Below, in pieces: positions 38,188 through 49,449 of a DNA stretch of 64,000 bases. How positions within the stretch are numbered: position 1 is the first letter of the stretch; every line of letters begins with the position of its first letter. The notes below the pieces were generated by a model that was not told where the DNA came from, did not search any database, and was given only the letters and a program-made list of their open reading frames with translations. Origin of the DNA: Branchinecta lynchi. Its lineage: Eukaryota > Arthropoda > Branchiopoda > Anostraca > Branchinectidae. A program made the translations under genes and the position numbers. The stretch is from assembly GCA_023053575.1 (NCBI GenBank), contig JAKZAP010000013.1, forward strand, positions 19,749,689-19,813,688, read 5' to 3'.

Positions 38188-38817
38188 TTAGATATTATCA
38201 ATAAAAATATGTATGTGAGTTTGTGAGTCTGGATTTTTATTTAATAAAATCATCCCCTAATAAATGGAGTCCACAAAGGAAGTCTTGAATACAATCAGAA
38301 TGAATAAATACAATGAGACAATCAGGAAAGAAGAACTAGTTCTAGGATTGAAATATACTATTGTTAAAATGAGAATTGCTAAGACAAAATATGGTGATAA
38401 GTTGGTTGTAGTTATTAATCATAATGACAAACCATGTGATTTGTTTATAACACAGAAATATAATGCCATTGCTAACGAATTACTTTTAAAGAAAAATCTG
38501 GTTTTGCAGCCTATTGTACGCGAAAACAAGAACAAAGAAACATATGTGGATTTAGAACTGTTTACTCAGTAATATTTGAATAAAAAATGAAAAATGTAAA
38601 AAAAAAAAGAAGTAGTGTACATTGTAGTATTTTATATGTAGTAAAGGGTAATATTTCTCATTTCTTGTATCCTTTATTTTGGAAGTAAGAAAATAAAAAT
38701 GTTCTTAAAAAGGGGGGTAATTTGGTAAAAAGGATGTTAAAATTTAAGAAATTGATGTTAAAATGGGGTTTTGAAATTGGGGGAAGGGTGGGCCAGAACC
38801 CCCTTTATATAACTACT
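38188..38817 (-). repeat. right terminal inverted repeat, 630 bp
   Basis: Exact inverse of 25175-25804 by eye, the same length with no indel. The terminus reads ...CCTTTATATAACTACT at 38817. Confidence 0.93.
38264..38572 (+). CDS. TIR-encoded small protein, OB-fold/SSB-like (right copy)
   Basis: The 102-residue product is identical to that of 25420-25728. The start is at CTAATAAATG (38257-38266). Both copies are transcribed towards the nearest terminus. Confidence 0.8.
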   Translation: MESTKEVLNTIRMNKYNETIRKEELVLGLKYTIVKMRIAKTKYGDKLVVVINHNDKPCDLFITQKYNAIANELLLKKNLVLQPIVRENKNKETYVDLELFTQ

Positions 38818-38823
38818 CCCGGT
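38818..38823. repeat. Polinton target-site duplication, right
   Basis: CCCGGT, identical to 25169-25174. Confidence 0.93.
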
Positions 38824-38911
38824 GTCGCCGAACCACATTCAGTTCGTGAGCACAAGGGTTAGCACTTGCAACGTCCGGTCTTTCCAGTTGCTGTTGTTGC
38901 TGTTTAGCGTA

Positions 38912-41900
38912 GGGGAGCTCGGGGTTGGTCCGGACACCCGCGAAACAAATATTAAAATTTGTCGCTAAAATCTGAAAAAAAATTCTAACATCTGCCTTCT
39001 AGTGAACTAACTTCGTACCAAGGTTTCATGGTAAATACTTTTCAGCTCTTGATAAAAAGTTGTAAAAATTGGTTTTCTTGGGGTAAAACTTTTTAGCTCA
39101 TGGTAGGCTAAAAAGCTATACCAAGAAGATTTGTGGTAACTGGAAGGCGATTAAACGGTATTATATAGCTTAGTGATCAGGGTTTATAGCCTGCGTAGTA
39201 TTTTCGAGATAGGTCACTTAATTTTCCTCTGGTACGCCATTTTGTTATTTTAGTCAGGGTGGGGTTGCTTCGGACAGTTTTGAAGGGGTTGGTTCGGACA
39301 AACTTTGCCTAATGATACCCCATAAAACCTGAAACTGAGTTATAACAAGAGCTACGAGCTCATATGGCACTTGTACGAGTAGGCTGTACAAGAAAGTAGA
39401 TGAGAACGTCACAAAATACACCCGCCATCCAAAAAGGCGGTTCGGAAATAGAAATAGGATATTTAGTTTCACTCATTTCTGAGCAGTTCCGGCATCGTCT
39501 CGATTGTCCGTAGCAAATGCACATGACTGTTCAAACTTTCATCCCAATAAATCCATTTGTTTGACCCCTAGACGTGCTACACGATTTCCGGTACTCACTC
39601 TATTTCCACCTACCGTGGCCGAATCCGGTTCGGAATAAAAATAAATCGACCACCTAAAGCATCTTCGTTTATACCATCTACCAAGTTTCACTCGAATCTG
39701 AGCATTTTTGGAAAGTTCCGGTACCCCCCCCCCTTCCCACCAACGTTGTCGGAGCCGGTTCGGGCCCAATCTCTTAATTCCCTCATCAAGTTTGACTGAA
39801 ATTGGAGCATAGCCTATCTGCAAGTTTCCAGTAGCCCCCCCCCCCTACCTTGGCCGAATCCGGCCCGGACGCCAAATAACAAATCTAGGCCGCATAAACT
39901 CGGCACTGTCGAATTACATCTCATTCAGTCCATCCGTTTGGTTTTTGTGCATGTCAAAAGTCCCCCCACCCCCAATTCCCCTAATCGTGGTCGCATATGG
40001 TTCGAACGCATGTTTTACATGTCGAGGCCATCGATTCGTATCACCCATGAAGTTTCACTCGAATCAGACCACTCGTTCGCAATTTATAGAAGTCAATTTC
40101 CATATTTCTCTTCTCTTGCTCCCCCAAAAATGCTCGGATCTAGGAACGGAAGTTTCCGGGGGTATGTTGTGTCAGGTTTTTAAGTCAAGATAATTCGGGT
40201 CGCTAATATGCCTGCAAAGTTTCGTTGTCGTTTTACATCTGGAACTATTCTAACTCACGACTACCGGAATTCCAGGAAATCCCCTCCAACTCCCCCCACA
40301 GAGCCCCGAAACCATCTGGCTCCGTCAATTTCATCTAGGCCTAATGCTTGTTCCATCCATTAAGTTTCGTCCCAATCCCTCTGCTTTTAGAGTTTCTTGA
40401 GTTTTCCACCCCCCCCCCCCATCCCCACAGGTATCGGACCCGACCCGGACGTGACACTGAACGTCCGAGGCGATAGCTCACCAGACAAGTTTCATTCAAA
40501 TCCGATCACCCGTTCAAAAGTTATGCACGCCACTAGATTCCGGACTCCCCATCCACCCACTCCCCCCAGGATGGTCGGGTCGGGGAAACGGCTGTTCTCA
40601 AGTCAATCTGTTCGGATCCCTGACATACCTGCCAAGTTTCATCGCCCTAGGACATCAGGAAGTATGCCGAACTCGCTGGATCGCTAGAAATCCGGACCCC
40701 CACCCCAACTCCCCCACAGTGCCCTGATCCGGTCCGGTTATGTCAATGACGTGTCGAGGACCTGTGCTTGTTTTTCCCACCAAGTTTCATCCCGATCCCT
40801 CCACTTTAAGCGTTTCTCAAAATTTCCGGTTCCCTCCTCCAACTCCCCCAGTGTCATCGGATCCGGTCCGGTTATGTCAATGACGTGTCTAGGACCTGTG
40901 CTTGTTTTTCCCACCAAGTTTCATCCCGATCCCTCCACTTCAAGCGTTTCTCAAAATTTCCGGTTCCCTCCTCCAACTCCCCCCAGTGTCATCGGATCCG
41001 GCCCGGATTTAAAGTGAGGTGTCTGAGACACGAGGTCATCCTAAATATCAATTTTCATCAAGATCCGATCACCCGTTCAAAAGTTATGCACGCCACTAGA
41101 TTCCGGACTCCCCATCCACCCACTCCCCCCACGATGGTCGGGTCGGGGAAACGGCTGTTCTCAAGTCAATCTGTTCGGATCCCTGACATACCTGCCAAGT
41201 TTCATCGCCCTAGGACATCAGGAAGTATGCCGAACTCGCGGGATCGCTAGAAATCCGGACCCCCACCCCAACTCCCCCACAGTGCCCTGATCCGGTCCGG
41301 TTATGTCAATGACGTGTCTAGGACCTGTGCTTGTTTTTCCCACCAAGTTTCATCCCGATCCCTCCACTTTAAGCGTTTCTCAAAATTTCCGGTTCCCCAC
41401 CCCAACTCCCCCACAGTGCCCTGATCCGGTCCGGTTATGTGAATGACGTGTCTAGGACCTGTGCTTGTTTTTCCCACCAAGTTTCATCCCGATCCCTCCA
41501 CTTTAAGCGTTTCTCAAAATTTCCGGTTCCCTCCTCCAACTCCCCCCAGTGGCATCGGATCCGGCCCGGATTTAAAGTGAGGTGTCTGAGACACGAGGTC
41601 ATCCTAAATATCAATTTTCATCAAGATCCGATCACCCGTTCGCAAGCTAAAAATACCTCAAATTTTGGCTTCACCCTCCCTCCACTCCCCCCCCCCAGAT
41701 GGTCGAATCGGGGAATTGATGATTTCCTATTTAAGCTGGTCGGGTCCCAGACATGCCTGTCAATTTCCATCGTCCCAGCACATCAGGAAGCACGGAACTC
41801 GCGGGATCACTACAAATTCGGACTTCTCCCCCCCCCCAACTCCCCCAAAGTGAGCGGATCCGTTCCGATTATATCAGTCACGTATCTAGGACTTTTGCTT

Positions 41901-43210
41901 GTACATTCCACCAAGTTTCATTCGGATCCCTCCACTCTAAGTGTTTTCCAAGATTTCCGGTTTCCCCCTCTAACTCCCCCCAGTGTCACAGGATCCGGTC
42001 TGGATTTAAAATGGAGGGTCTGACATACGAAGTCCTTCCATATATTAAGTTTCATTAAGATCCGATCACCCGTTCGTAAGCTAAAAATATCTCATTTTTC
42101 CTATTTTTTTCGGATTCCCCCACCCTCCACTCCCCTCCAGATGGTCGGATCGAGGAAGCGACAATTTCTAATTTAATCTGGTCCAGTTCCTGATATGCTT
42201 GCCAAGTTTCATCGTCCTAGCTTATCTGGAAGTGCCCGAACTAGCAAAACCGGGACCGACAGACCGACTGACGGACAGAAATTACAATCGCTATATGGCA
42301 CTTGAGTAAGCTCAAGTGCCATAAAAATAGAAAAGATATTATCAGAATCCTTATCCTGTTATTTGTTAACAGAATTAATTATCAAAATCGAGAAAAATGA
42401 ACGCTAAAAAGGGTAAGCCACAACCAAAGAAAAGCAGTTCGTAGAATTGTCTACAAGAAAGTAAAAGATCAAAAAAGTTTGTGTTTAATGAATTTAATAT
42501 TTACGATGTTTTCAAGGAGGGAAGAAAAACGCGAATTCATCCTAGTGAAGTTCAATTCGGTAAAAGGTCAAACCAGTGTGTTTCTTATGGGGGAAAGTTG
42601 GTGAAGAAGGGAGTTTGTTTCAAAGAAAAAAGGTTGAGGGCGTGAATATATTCCTTCTGCGCCAGAGTGGTACTAAAATCATCTTTCTGAAGAATCTTTA
42701 CTTAAATAAGTTTGAAGTTACCTTGCTAGGTTAACTGAAAGTGCAAATGAGGGATTTTCATTTAATGCAACTTCGGCAATTGAAACATGTGGTTTTTTTA
42801 GTTTTGTATATTCTTTTGAGGTGTAATATTAACATTTCCACGTTTTAATATGTTTAAATAAAGTCGATTAAGAAATAGTGCATTAAATATAATGTCCGAA
42901 CCAACCCGGGGTCTGTCCGAATCAACCCCATGGGTACGGGGTTTGTTCGGACAAATTGAAAAACAGAAAAAAATGTTTCCTAAAAAACCTGATGGAGAAA
43001 AAAATTACCAGCTATTCTTCCAGACATTAAATATTCTTTGAGCGCAAGCTGACTTTGAAACATTTATTCAAACAATCCGTTGAAAACATTGTTTGAATAA
43101 ATCTTCCAGACATTCTACACGTTTGACAACAAAAACGATGTAAATCCGCCAAGAAATGGCGGCCTAGCAAGAAAAGGAAAATTAGTGTCCGGGTCAACCC
43201 TGAGCTCCCC
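38912..43210. mobile_element. 4.3-kb TA-flanked inverted-repeat element
   Basis: The left end GGGGAGCTCGGGGTTGGTCC is the near inverse of the right end GGGTCAACCCTGAGCTCCCC. Both are bordered by TA (38910-38911 and 43211-43212), as for Tc1/mariner-type elements. GTTCGGACAA-type blocks recur inside. There is no transposase ORF. Most of the interior is a tandem array (39350-42325). Confidence 0.7.
39350..42325. repeat. tandem array of about 135-150 bp, nested
   Basis: About 20 diverged units each have an AAGTTTCATC-(C/G)GATCC core followed by CCGGTTCCC...CAACTCCCCC and GGATCCGGTCCGG. Cores are seen near 40490, 40635, 40781, 40917, 41201, 41347, 41480, 41763, 41910, 42050 and 42206. A TATGGCACTTG sequence at 39363 and a TATGGCACTTG/CAAGTGCCATA hairpin at 42293-42323 bound it. 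The long proline/serine-rich ORFs in all frames are by-products of C-runs. Confidence 0.8.
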
Positions 43211-43212
43211 TA

Positions 43213-43755
43213 AATAGCTTATTTTGAGGCCCTAGTTAAATGGTTACGTGAAGTTCAAATTAAGCAATCTATAAGCAAAATAAGCAAATATTATTCGCAG
43301 CAGGCATGGGTGAAGGAATAGGAGACGTAAGCAATCTCCTGTCACTGGTGCTTTAACGTCTGCTAATAGCTTGGCCATACAGCTGTTTATTCAGTGGCTC
43401 CTATTACGGCAATATTTCCACAGAATCCCTCGGGCCTATTAGATGAGGAAAATAACTTCCCGAAAGCTTCCCAGTGGGAGTTAAAAGCAAACAAAAGAAC
43501 CATCCAGCCTCCTACACAAACTAGCTGTCGGGGGGGGGGGGGGGGGTACAGAATGCAAAAACTCTCAAGTTCAAGTCCCAGACGAGGATGTTTTCCTCTT
43601 CGTTATGTTTAATTGACACAGTTCTTGTTGTCGTGGTTTTGCAATAAGGGCGGGGGGGGGGGGGGGGTGTAGTATTTTTATCGCTGGGACATTCGTATCT
43701 TTTGTATTATCAGTTGCAGTGGCAAGAGTTTATATTCAAACATATGTAACTCCTT
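43213..43755. other. intron 2, unassigned with long G tracts
   Basis: No gene. G tracts of about 17 bases sit at 43530 and 43652. Confidence 0.5.
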
Positions 43756-44600
43756 TGAATTTAACCCAAAATTTAAGTAGAGGGATGCCTATGACATGGC
43801 AAAAGTTGTCCGTCTGTTAGCACGATAACTCTCGAACGGAATGAAATATTTTGATGAAACTTGGTGTGAGGATTTTTTTAGTCAAGGGCAAGGTCAGGTT
43901 CGTAGATGGATTCTTGCCTTACATTTAGGGGTGGGGGTGGGGTCAAATTAAGGGGCAAACAAAATATTTTAAACAGCTAATATGATAGTCGATTATCGGG
44001 TAAGAAGACATGCTGAACGCGATGGTGAAAACGATTTTCTCGCCGGACACGTAGTTCGTCCGGAATCCGGCAAATACGGAAAGTTGGTTAAAAGTAAAAG
44101 GGGTAAGAAGACATGCTGAAGACTTATGTGAAAAGCACTTTCTACCCGAACAACTTTTTCGCCCGGAATCCGGACAAAACCAGAAAATTTCTTAAAAGCA
44201 CAGGTTTTATTTTAAGTTGATTAGATGACAGATTTAGGGGTAAGGAGAGACCGGTAGTTGAAGTTGATTAGATGTTCTTATAGAGATAAGGATATACGCT
44301 GAATTCATTTCTGAATTTTAGATGACAGATTTAGGGGTAAGAAGAATCCCGTGGTAACCGAATTTTTTTGTTTATAACTTAAAGTTTTATTTGAAGTTGA
44401 TTAGATGTTCTTTATAGAGACAAGGATATACGCTGAATTCGTTTCTGAATTTTCTTGTTTGTGCTGGACAATAGTTCCCTCGGAATTCGCGGCCAAAACC
44501 GGAAATTTGGCAGAAGCAAAGCAAGAAGTTTCGGTTAGTACCGTCAAAGTAGATAAGGCTTATAGAGGTATATCCGAACTAGGTTTTCTCTGATGGTTAG
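43756..44600 (+). repeat. family D copy
   Basis: Starts at 'AGGGATGCCTATGACATGGC' and 'GTCCGTCTGTTAGCACGATAAC', then several 'AAGAAGACATGCTGAA' and 'GTTTTATTT-AAGTTGATTAGATG' subunits. The end contains the duplicated 'GATATACGCTGAATTC' block (44286 and 44427). Confidence 0.6.
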
Positions 44601-46340
44601 CCTGGCGAAGACTGGATCTGGCGAAGACAAGACTTAATTGTCTGGATCAAATATTATCTTTGGGATCCCATCGAAACCTTTGGTCTTGTTTTTAGAGATA
44701 ACAAAACCGTTTCGGCCGTCTTCAGCCTCGCGCAGCCCCCTTGGTGCCTTTGATGAGAAACACGGAGAAACTGACATAGCCGTTGCTTCTAACGGGTCTA
44801 GGCGCCCCCTCCCCAGTGCAAACCTCCCCCCTTTCGAAAACCCCTCCGGTACCAACTCCCCCCCCCCCCCCACCGTATGCAAATATAGAAAAATTATAAC
44901 TATCCTATTAAAAACTGGAATTCGGATCGCGAGCACTTAAGGATTTCCCTAGACACGTGAGCTAACAAGTGACGTATATATACTTTTCATACAAATATAT
45001 TTATTTTATTAACACTGTTTGGAGGGGGGAGGGTACTCAGGGGTGTCGAGGGACACCGGCTGGCCCTGGTCGGGTGCACCGGTGGGGGGGGGGGGGGTAG
45101 TCGGAACCCGTGTCTAACCAATGAGCATTGAAAATGATCAGGGATAATTATTTATGTAGGTACGACGGGTCCTTGAACTTTACCTTGCCCCAAATGGGAA
45201 CTGTAGAGTCACTGTCCGTGTCGTGACTATGACTACCATTCAGTTTAATACCAGACTACTAACAAGCAGAGGCGTTACTAGCCAAAATGTTTTTTTTTGG
45301 GGGGCAAGGCATTTTTACCGACTGTTTTTGTCATTTTTTTTAAAGAAAAAATCTACTATAAGCTATTTATGAAACAAGACCTATAAGCTCATATGGCACT
45401 CGCCACTGAATGTAGTAGGTAAGGGCTCTGTCAGATTGATCGGGTCCCTGATATGCCTGCAAAGTTTCGTCTTGAAAAACGTCATCGCAGGAATTCAGGA
45501 AGGCGCCCTCCACCCCCCACCCCACCCCCAAGTGCCCGGATCCAGTCCAATTGTGCAAACGATTTATCTAGAATAAAAGCTTGTTCTTCCCAGCAAGCTT
45601 AACTCCGATCCCTACATTCTAACCGTTTCTTGAGATTTACGATCACCCCCTCCCAACTCCCCATAGCTGTTGAATCCGCTATCATAAGTTGAATGAATCA
45701 TTTGATACAAAATACTTTTTGAATCTGCAGTTAACATGCGCACTTTAAGGGAGCTGGAACTTCTTTGACCCCAAACCCCTGTTAACAATGAACAATGATA
45801 TGTTGTTCTACAGTAGAGGTATGCTTCTTTGAACGTTAGTTAACTGTGAATAGTGTAGTTTTGGGGTAAACGGCAAATGGCAAAATGGATTGGAATTATG
45901 AATTTTAAACTGACATGTTCTGTAAATATGTTTGTTATCGGATTTTGTTTTAAAATTTTAAAATTATAACATATGTGATTATTTATGACTATGTCGACCA
46001 TGTATGACAATCCGCCACTATTTTTGTTAAAAGATGTCATGGAAATAAACGAATCTGAACTTGAATTTTGAAAATGAAGTCCCAAAACACGAATTTGAAT
46101 GTTCGTATACCGTCAGAAGTTTGATAACAGATATTTGGAGTTTCTCGGGTTAAACTTTATGACAATCTGCGACTGCAGGATCGTTTCTTCCGTTCCTGAA
46201 CGTTGACCCTGAAGTTCGACAGCCTGACGAGGACTGAAAGATAAAATTTTAAAGGGTCATAAGAGACAGATTCTCATAAAGTTTAAAACAAGGATGCGCT
46301 AACACGTCTTACCAAAGTTTTGACAGTCTACAAAACTTAC
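44601..46340. other. intron 2 start region, mixed repeats
   Basis: 44640-44935 is open in both directions on opposite strands (about 100 codons each), which reflects GC-rich skew and not coding. A CAGAGGCGTTACTAG MITE end lies at 45270 and a TATGGCACT repeat fragment at 45390-45670. No gene was seen. Confidence 0.45.
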
Positions 46341-46493
46341 TTTCACAGTATCCCGTAGTATTGCCACTTCTCTAGATAAATGCTCGTTCTCTGCGTAGAG
46401 GGATTCCATCTGTTGCCTGATTTCCATACTAGGGCCTTGCAAGCTCCGAAGGCGTAACTCTTCCTCCAGCTGTCGCACCAATAATGCTTGTTT
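46341..46493 (-). CDS. brp: ERC/Bruchpilot scaffold, coding exon 2
   Basis: A 153-nt phase-0 exon of 51 residues. The acceptor is TTTTTTTCTTCCAG (AG at 46495-46494) and the donor is AAA|GTAAGT (GT at 46340-46339). The peptide KQALLVRQLEEELRLRSLQG, then ESLYAENEHLSREVAILRD, continues the coiled coil from exon 1 (which ends SENQ) and leads into exon 3. These blocks match Bruchpilot closely. The Polinton lies in the intron downstream. Confidence 0.94.
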
Positions 46494-46749
46494 CTGGAAG
46501 AAAAAAAATCAAATACGTCAGAAATAGAAAACTTTTTGCACAAATGAGGGAACAAATTATTCCAATTTTTTCCGGAAGAAAACGGCTTGCCAGATCCAAA
46601 CAATAAACTTTTTCTGATATTATCCAACCTGTTAAAGTGTCCTTTTAGTGGTAGTGCCTTTTACCTTTAGGGGGGGGCGTCCGGTTTGGGCCGACGGACT
46701 AAAAAAACGTGCCGAAAAAACACGCCATTGCCGCTACGGCGTACATTTC

Positions 46750-47330
46750 CCGCCACATAATATAACCAGTTTAAAACTAACTGTAATACATAACTTGCGA
46801 TTATTTCTTTAATGTAATTTCGTATACTAAAGTAATTCCATATATTATATTTGGCTTTTCGTTTTATATTTTGCTAAAAAAGCAAAACCTATAATGACTG
46901 TACCCAGAACAAGTTAAAATAAGCGCCGCATGCCAAATTTTTTTAATCTGCCTTTTTTCTGGAAAAATTCTGCAATACATATCATACAAGTTCTAGCTTT
47001 AAAAGTGTTCAAACCCCCAAAAATTTAAATCCGTAAACGCCAACTAAATGAAACATCGTTCTTCCAAATGAGAATATTACAAAATGCGGCGCAGGCGAAA
47101 ATTTGTGTAAAACTAACTGTAATGCATCAGTTGAGATTGTTCCTTTAATGTAAATTTGTATATTTAAATTAACATATCCTGCTTTTCGTTTCAGCATTCA
47201 CAAAAAAATCAATTTTCCAAAACAACTTTCCCCAGGACAAGTTGAATTAAGCGCCGCATGCGAAATTTTTTAAACCTGTAGTTTTCTGGAAAATTTGTGC
47301 CCTACAAATGTTTGCAGAATTTGATTTCTT
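46750..47330. repeat. direct duplication of a CGCCGCATGCGAAATTT repeat
   Basis: Blocks 'AACTAACTGTAAT-CAT', 'GCTTTTCGTTT' and 'AAGCGCCGCATGC-AAATTTTTT' occur at about 46768-46990 and again at 47106-47300. A 'GCGGCGCAGGCGAAAATT' remnant lies between. It is related to 21890 and 22020. Confidence 0.6.
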
Positions 47331-47339
47331 AAGTATAAA

Positions 47340-47930
47340 AATAATCCGATATGCCGACAAGAATACGGACGCCAGACACCAACATTCAAAATTCGATTTG
47401 TGTCGAGTTTTGACCGACAAGCTGTAAAGATCTTTATTTCTTATGTGCAGACAGAAGCCGACGTACCGAAGAAACTTAAACTTTCATGATGGCCCGAATT
47501 TGATTTCTCGTTTAAAAAGATTCCGATGTGTCGACAAGAATAACGACGCCCCACAAAACCATACGGCATTTGATTTCTTCTGTACCTTGCCCGACAAGAC
47601 TGTACAGAACTTGATTTCTTACGTGTACAGAAAAAAATATTGTGCCGACGAGACTTGAACTTTCCAGGTGCGGCCAACGAAGTTTGCATAATTTGATTAT
47701 TACGTATAAATAGATGTGTCGCCGAGTCGATCGACGCCCGACAAAACCGTACAAAATTTTATTTCTTCTGTATTCCTTATGTATAAAAAGAACTCGATCT
47801 CCCAACGGGAATGTCGAGACCCAATAAAGCATGCAGAATTCGACTTCTTCTGTGTTTCGCCCGACAATTGTTTGCAGGATTTTATTTCTTGCGTATAAAA
47901 AGAACCCAATGTGCCAACGATCTTCCATCA
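47340..47930. repeat. tandem array of about 110-125 bp
   Basis: Units contain CGACGCC-GACAAAACCGTACA, AATTTGATTTCTTCTGT and CGTATAAAAAGAA-CCGATGTG, at least four times. ORFs on both strands follow the period. A single inverted unit sits in the LINE at 8565. Confidence 0.7.
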
Positions 47931-48130
47931 AACAAATCCGGAAAAAAACTTGCTTCACTCTCTCAAATTCTCCACTTCTCATCAAACTTGGGTAAATATG
48001 GGCCTGGTTGTGACTCTGTCCAATCAGGAAGAAAATTGTGTTTGCATCTAAACCTTACTCAGAGCTCCTGGAATCACCATTCGCTTTTTTGGCGATAATT
48101 ACTACAGGCACCATATATTTCTGCACTACC

Positions 48131-48302
48131 TACACTGGAAAAGAAATCTTGCAGTATTTACTAATGGGATTAATCATGTCTCTACTGAGATAAGATTATC
48201 TCTATTTCGGGTTAATTTTATCCCAGTAGAGATAAGAATAATCCCAGTAGCAAATACTGCAGTTAACTTTAATCCTTACTCGGAGAAACTTTTTACAGTG
48301 TA
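48131..48302. mobile_element. short palindromic MITE
   Basis: TACACTGGAAAAG and CTTTTTACAGTGTA are the ends. The interior TGCAGTATTT-ACT-ATGGGATTA and its inverse TAATCCCAGTAGCAAATACTGCA give a long hairpin. Confidence 0.7.
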
Positions 48303-48499
48303 GCTTGATTTTGAGAGCGTCTTCTTACAGATATTTCTACTATAGTGGAAATCGATGTTGATCTGTGTTGAACATCAGTATATAATAAGATGAAACATCC
48401 CTTCAGTCATGATCTTTGCTTGAATGTTCATCAAAAGCAACTATAAACTACAGAAGCTGCGTTCTTTGTCACGGGAGTTCTCACCGCTGGCCCCCGGTT

Positions 48500-48790
48500 A
48501 TTCTTATAAGGCGTTTTTGCATACACCGGTGACTACTCACTAGTCTTATAACCCGTTTTTGAACTAACCGGTGTCAGGTTTTATCTCACCGGTACGGACT
48601 AACCAGAACCTGATCGGTACCCCCGCTTTACCGAGAAGTTAGCAACTTTTCGTCAATTGACGGGGTTTCGTGCAAAACCCAGAATTCAGGTCGTTTTTGC
48701 ACTCACTGGTGAGTACCCACTGGTGAACCAAAAAAACATGCTACAAGAGAAGAACCGGACACCGGTGACAAAACACCAGACAGCCCGGAG
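48500..48790. repeat. inverted ACCGGTGA-type repeats
   Basis: Multiple ACCGGTGA/TCACCGGT and CTCACTGGTGAGTACCCACTGGTGAACC blocks. It is non-coding and possibly a decayed foldback. Confidence 0.5.
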
Positions 48791-49019
48791 TGCAACGAAC
48801 GTACCTAGAAGCTACCCACGCTGAAGTTCCGGACTGTTTTCATGTACTACTACCAACAGAGTTCACGATCTTTGAACTTTTTACGTTACGCTATTTATAT
48901 TTATCTACGGGTAACCCGCTGGAGGTTGGGAAATTTCACAATACAACTAGGGCTCTTACTCAGAAAGGTTTATACTGACTAGACAGACAGACGATGAAAC
49001 AGATTTCAGACGCGGTAGG

Positions 49020-49440
49020 CAAAGAGTGAGGTCTAAAATCCCGATTCTCAGGAAAAAAGACACTAATCGAACGCGATCATGTTTTTTCAAATATCTCAGT
49101 TTTCTACTGTACCTTCCTCTTCGCATGTGCAATCACCGAATCATGGAGAAGCTTTCTGTCTTGGACCCAACTGTCAAACTAAAAGAAATGAGTGAGCATC
49201 TTCTGCCATCACCCAACCGGCTTCCTGTCCATTGCCCAATGCACCAGCTAATGCAGTAAATTTGTTGTCCTATTCGTGTTTCGTTGTTTGTGTTTATTTA
49301 TATTTTGCTGTTGTTGTACATATTGTGATATTGCCGGTCTGTATTTCTTTTTAAGTGTTCATAACATATTCTTCTGTGTATCCTGTGCAAATGCCTTATT
49401 ATTAGGCTGCATGTAATAAATCAATTCATTCATTAGATTT
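49020..49440 (+). mobile_element. LINE 3' end fragment
   Basis: The frame 49026-49259 reads RSCFFKYLSFLLYLPLRMCN and EKLSVLDPTVKLKEMS. This is the C-terminal tail of a CR1/L2-like LINE, followed by UTR and an AATTCATTCATT tail. Confidence 0.6.
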
Positions 49441-49449
49441 TCACTAAAC

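Larger units (their letters stand above)
25175..38817 (-). mobile_element. complete Polinton/Maverick element
   Basis: The element is 13,643 bp. It has AG-starting termini (AGTAGTTATATAAAGG), 630-bp terminal inverted repeats without visible differences, and a 6-bp TSD. It encodes the whole Polinton core: protein-primed PolB, integrase, A32-like ATPase, adenain-like protease, major capsid and penton proteins. It also has a fibre-like protein, small virion-type proteins and a membrane protein. No frame is broken except the two -1 junctions described separately. Most genes run on the minus strand, the same as the host gene. It is visibly more A+T-rich than its surroundings. Identical TIRs, an intact TSD and open genes indicate a recent, possibly still active insertion. 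Confidence 0.97.

Noticed and set aside
25175..38817. Assembly contamination by a free adenovirus-like virus
   Set aside because: The exact 6-bp target duplication and continuous host intron on both sides show a true integration.
39938..42058. Overlapping proline/serine-rich ORFs
   Set aside because: They repeat with the tandem unit and arise from stop-poor C-rich sequence in several frames. No coding signature.
44634..44940. 100-codon ORFs on both strands
   Set aside because: Mirror-image open frames of equal length indicate base composition, not a gene.
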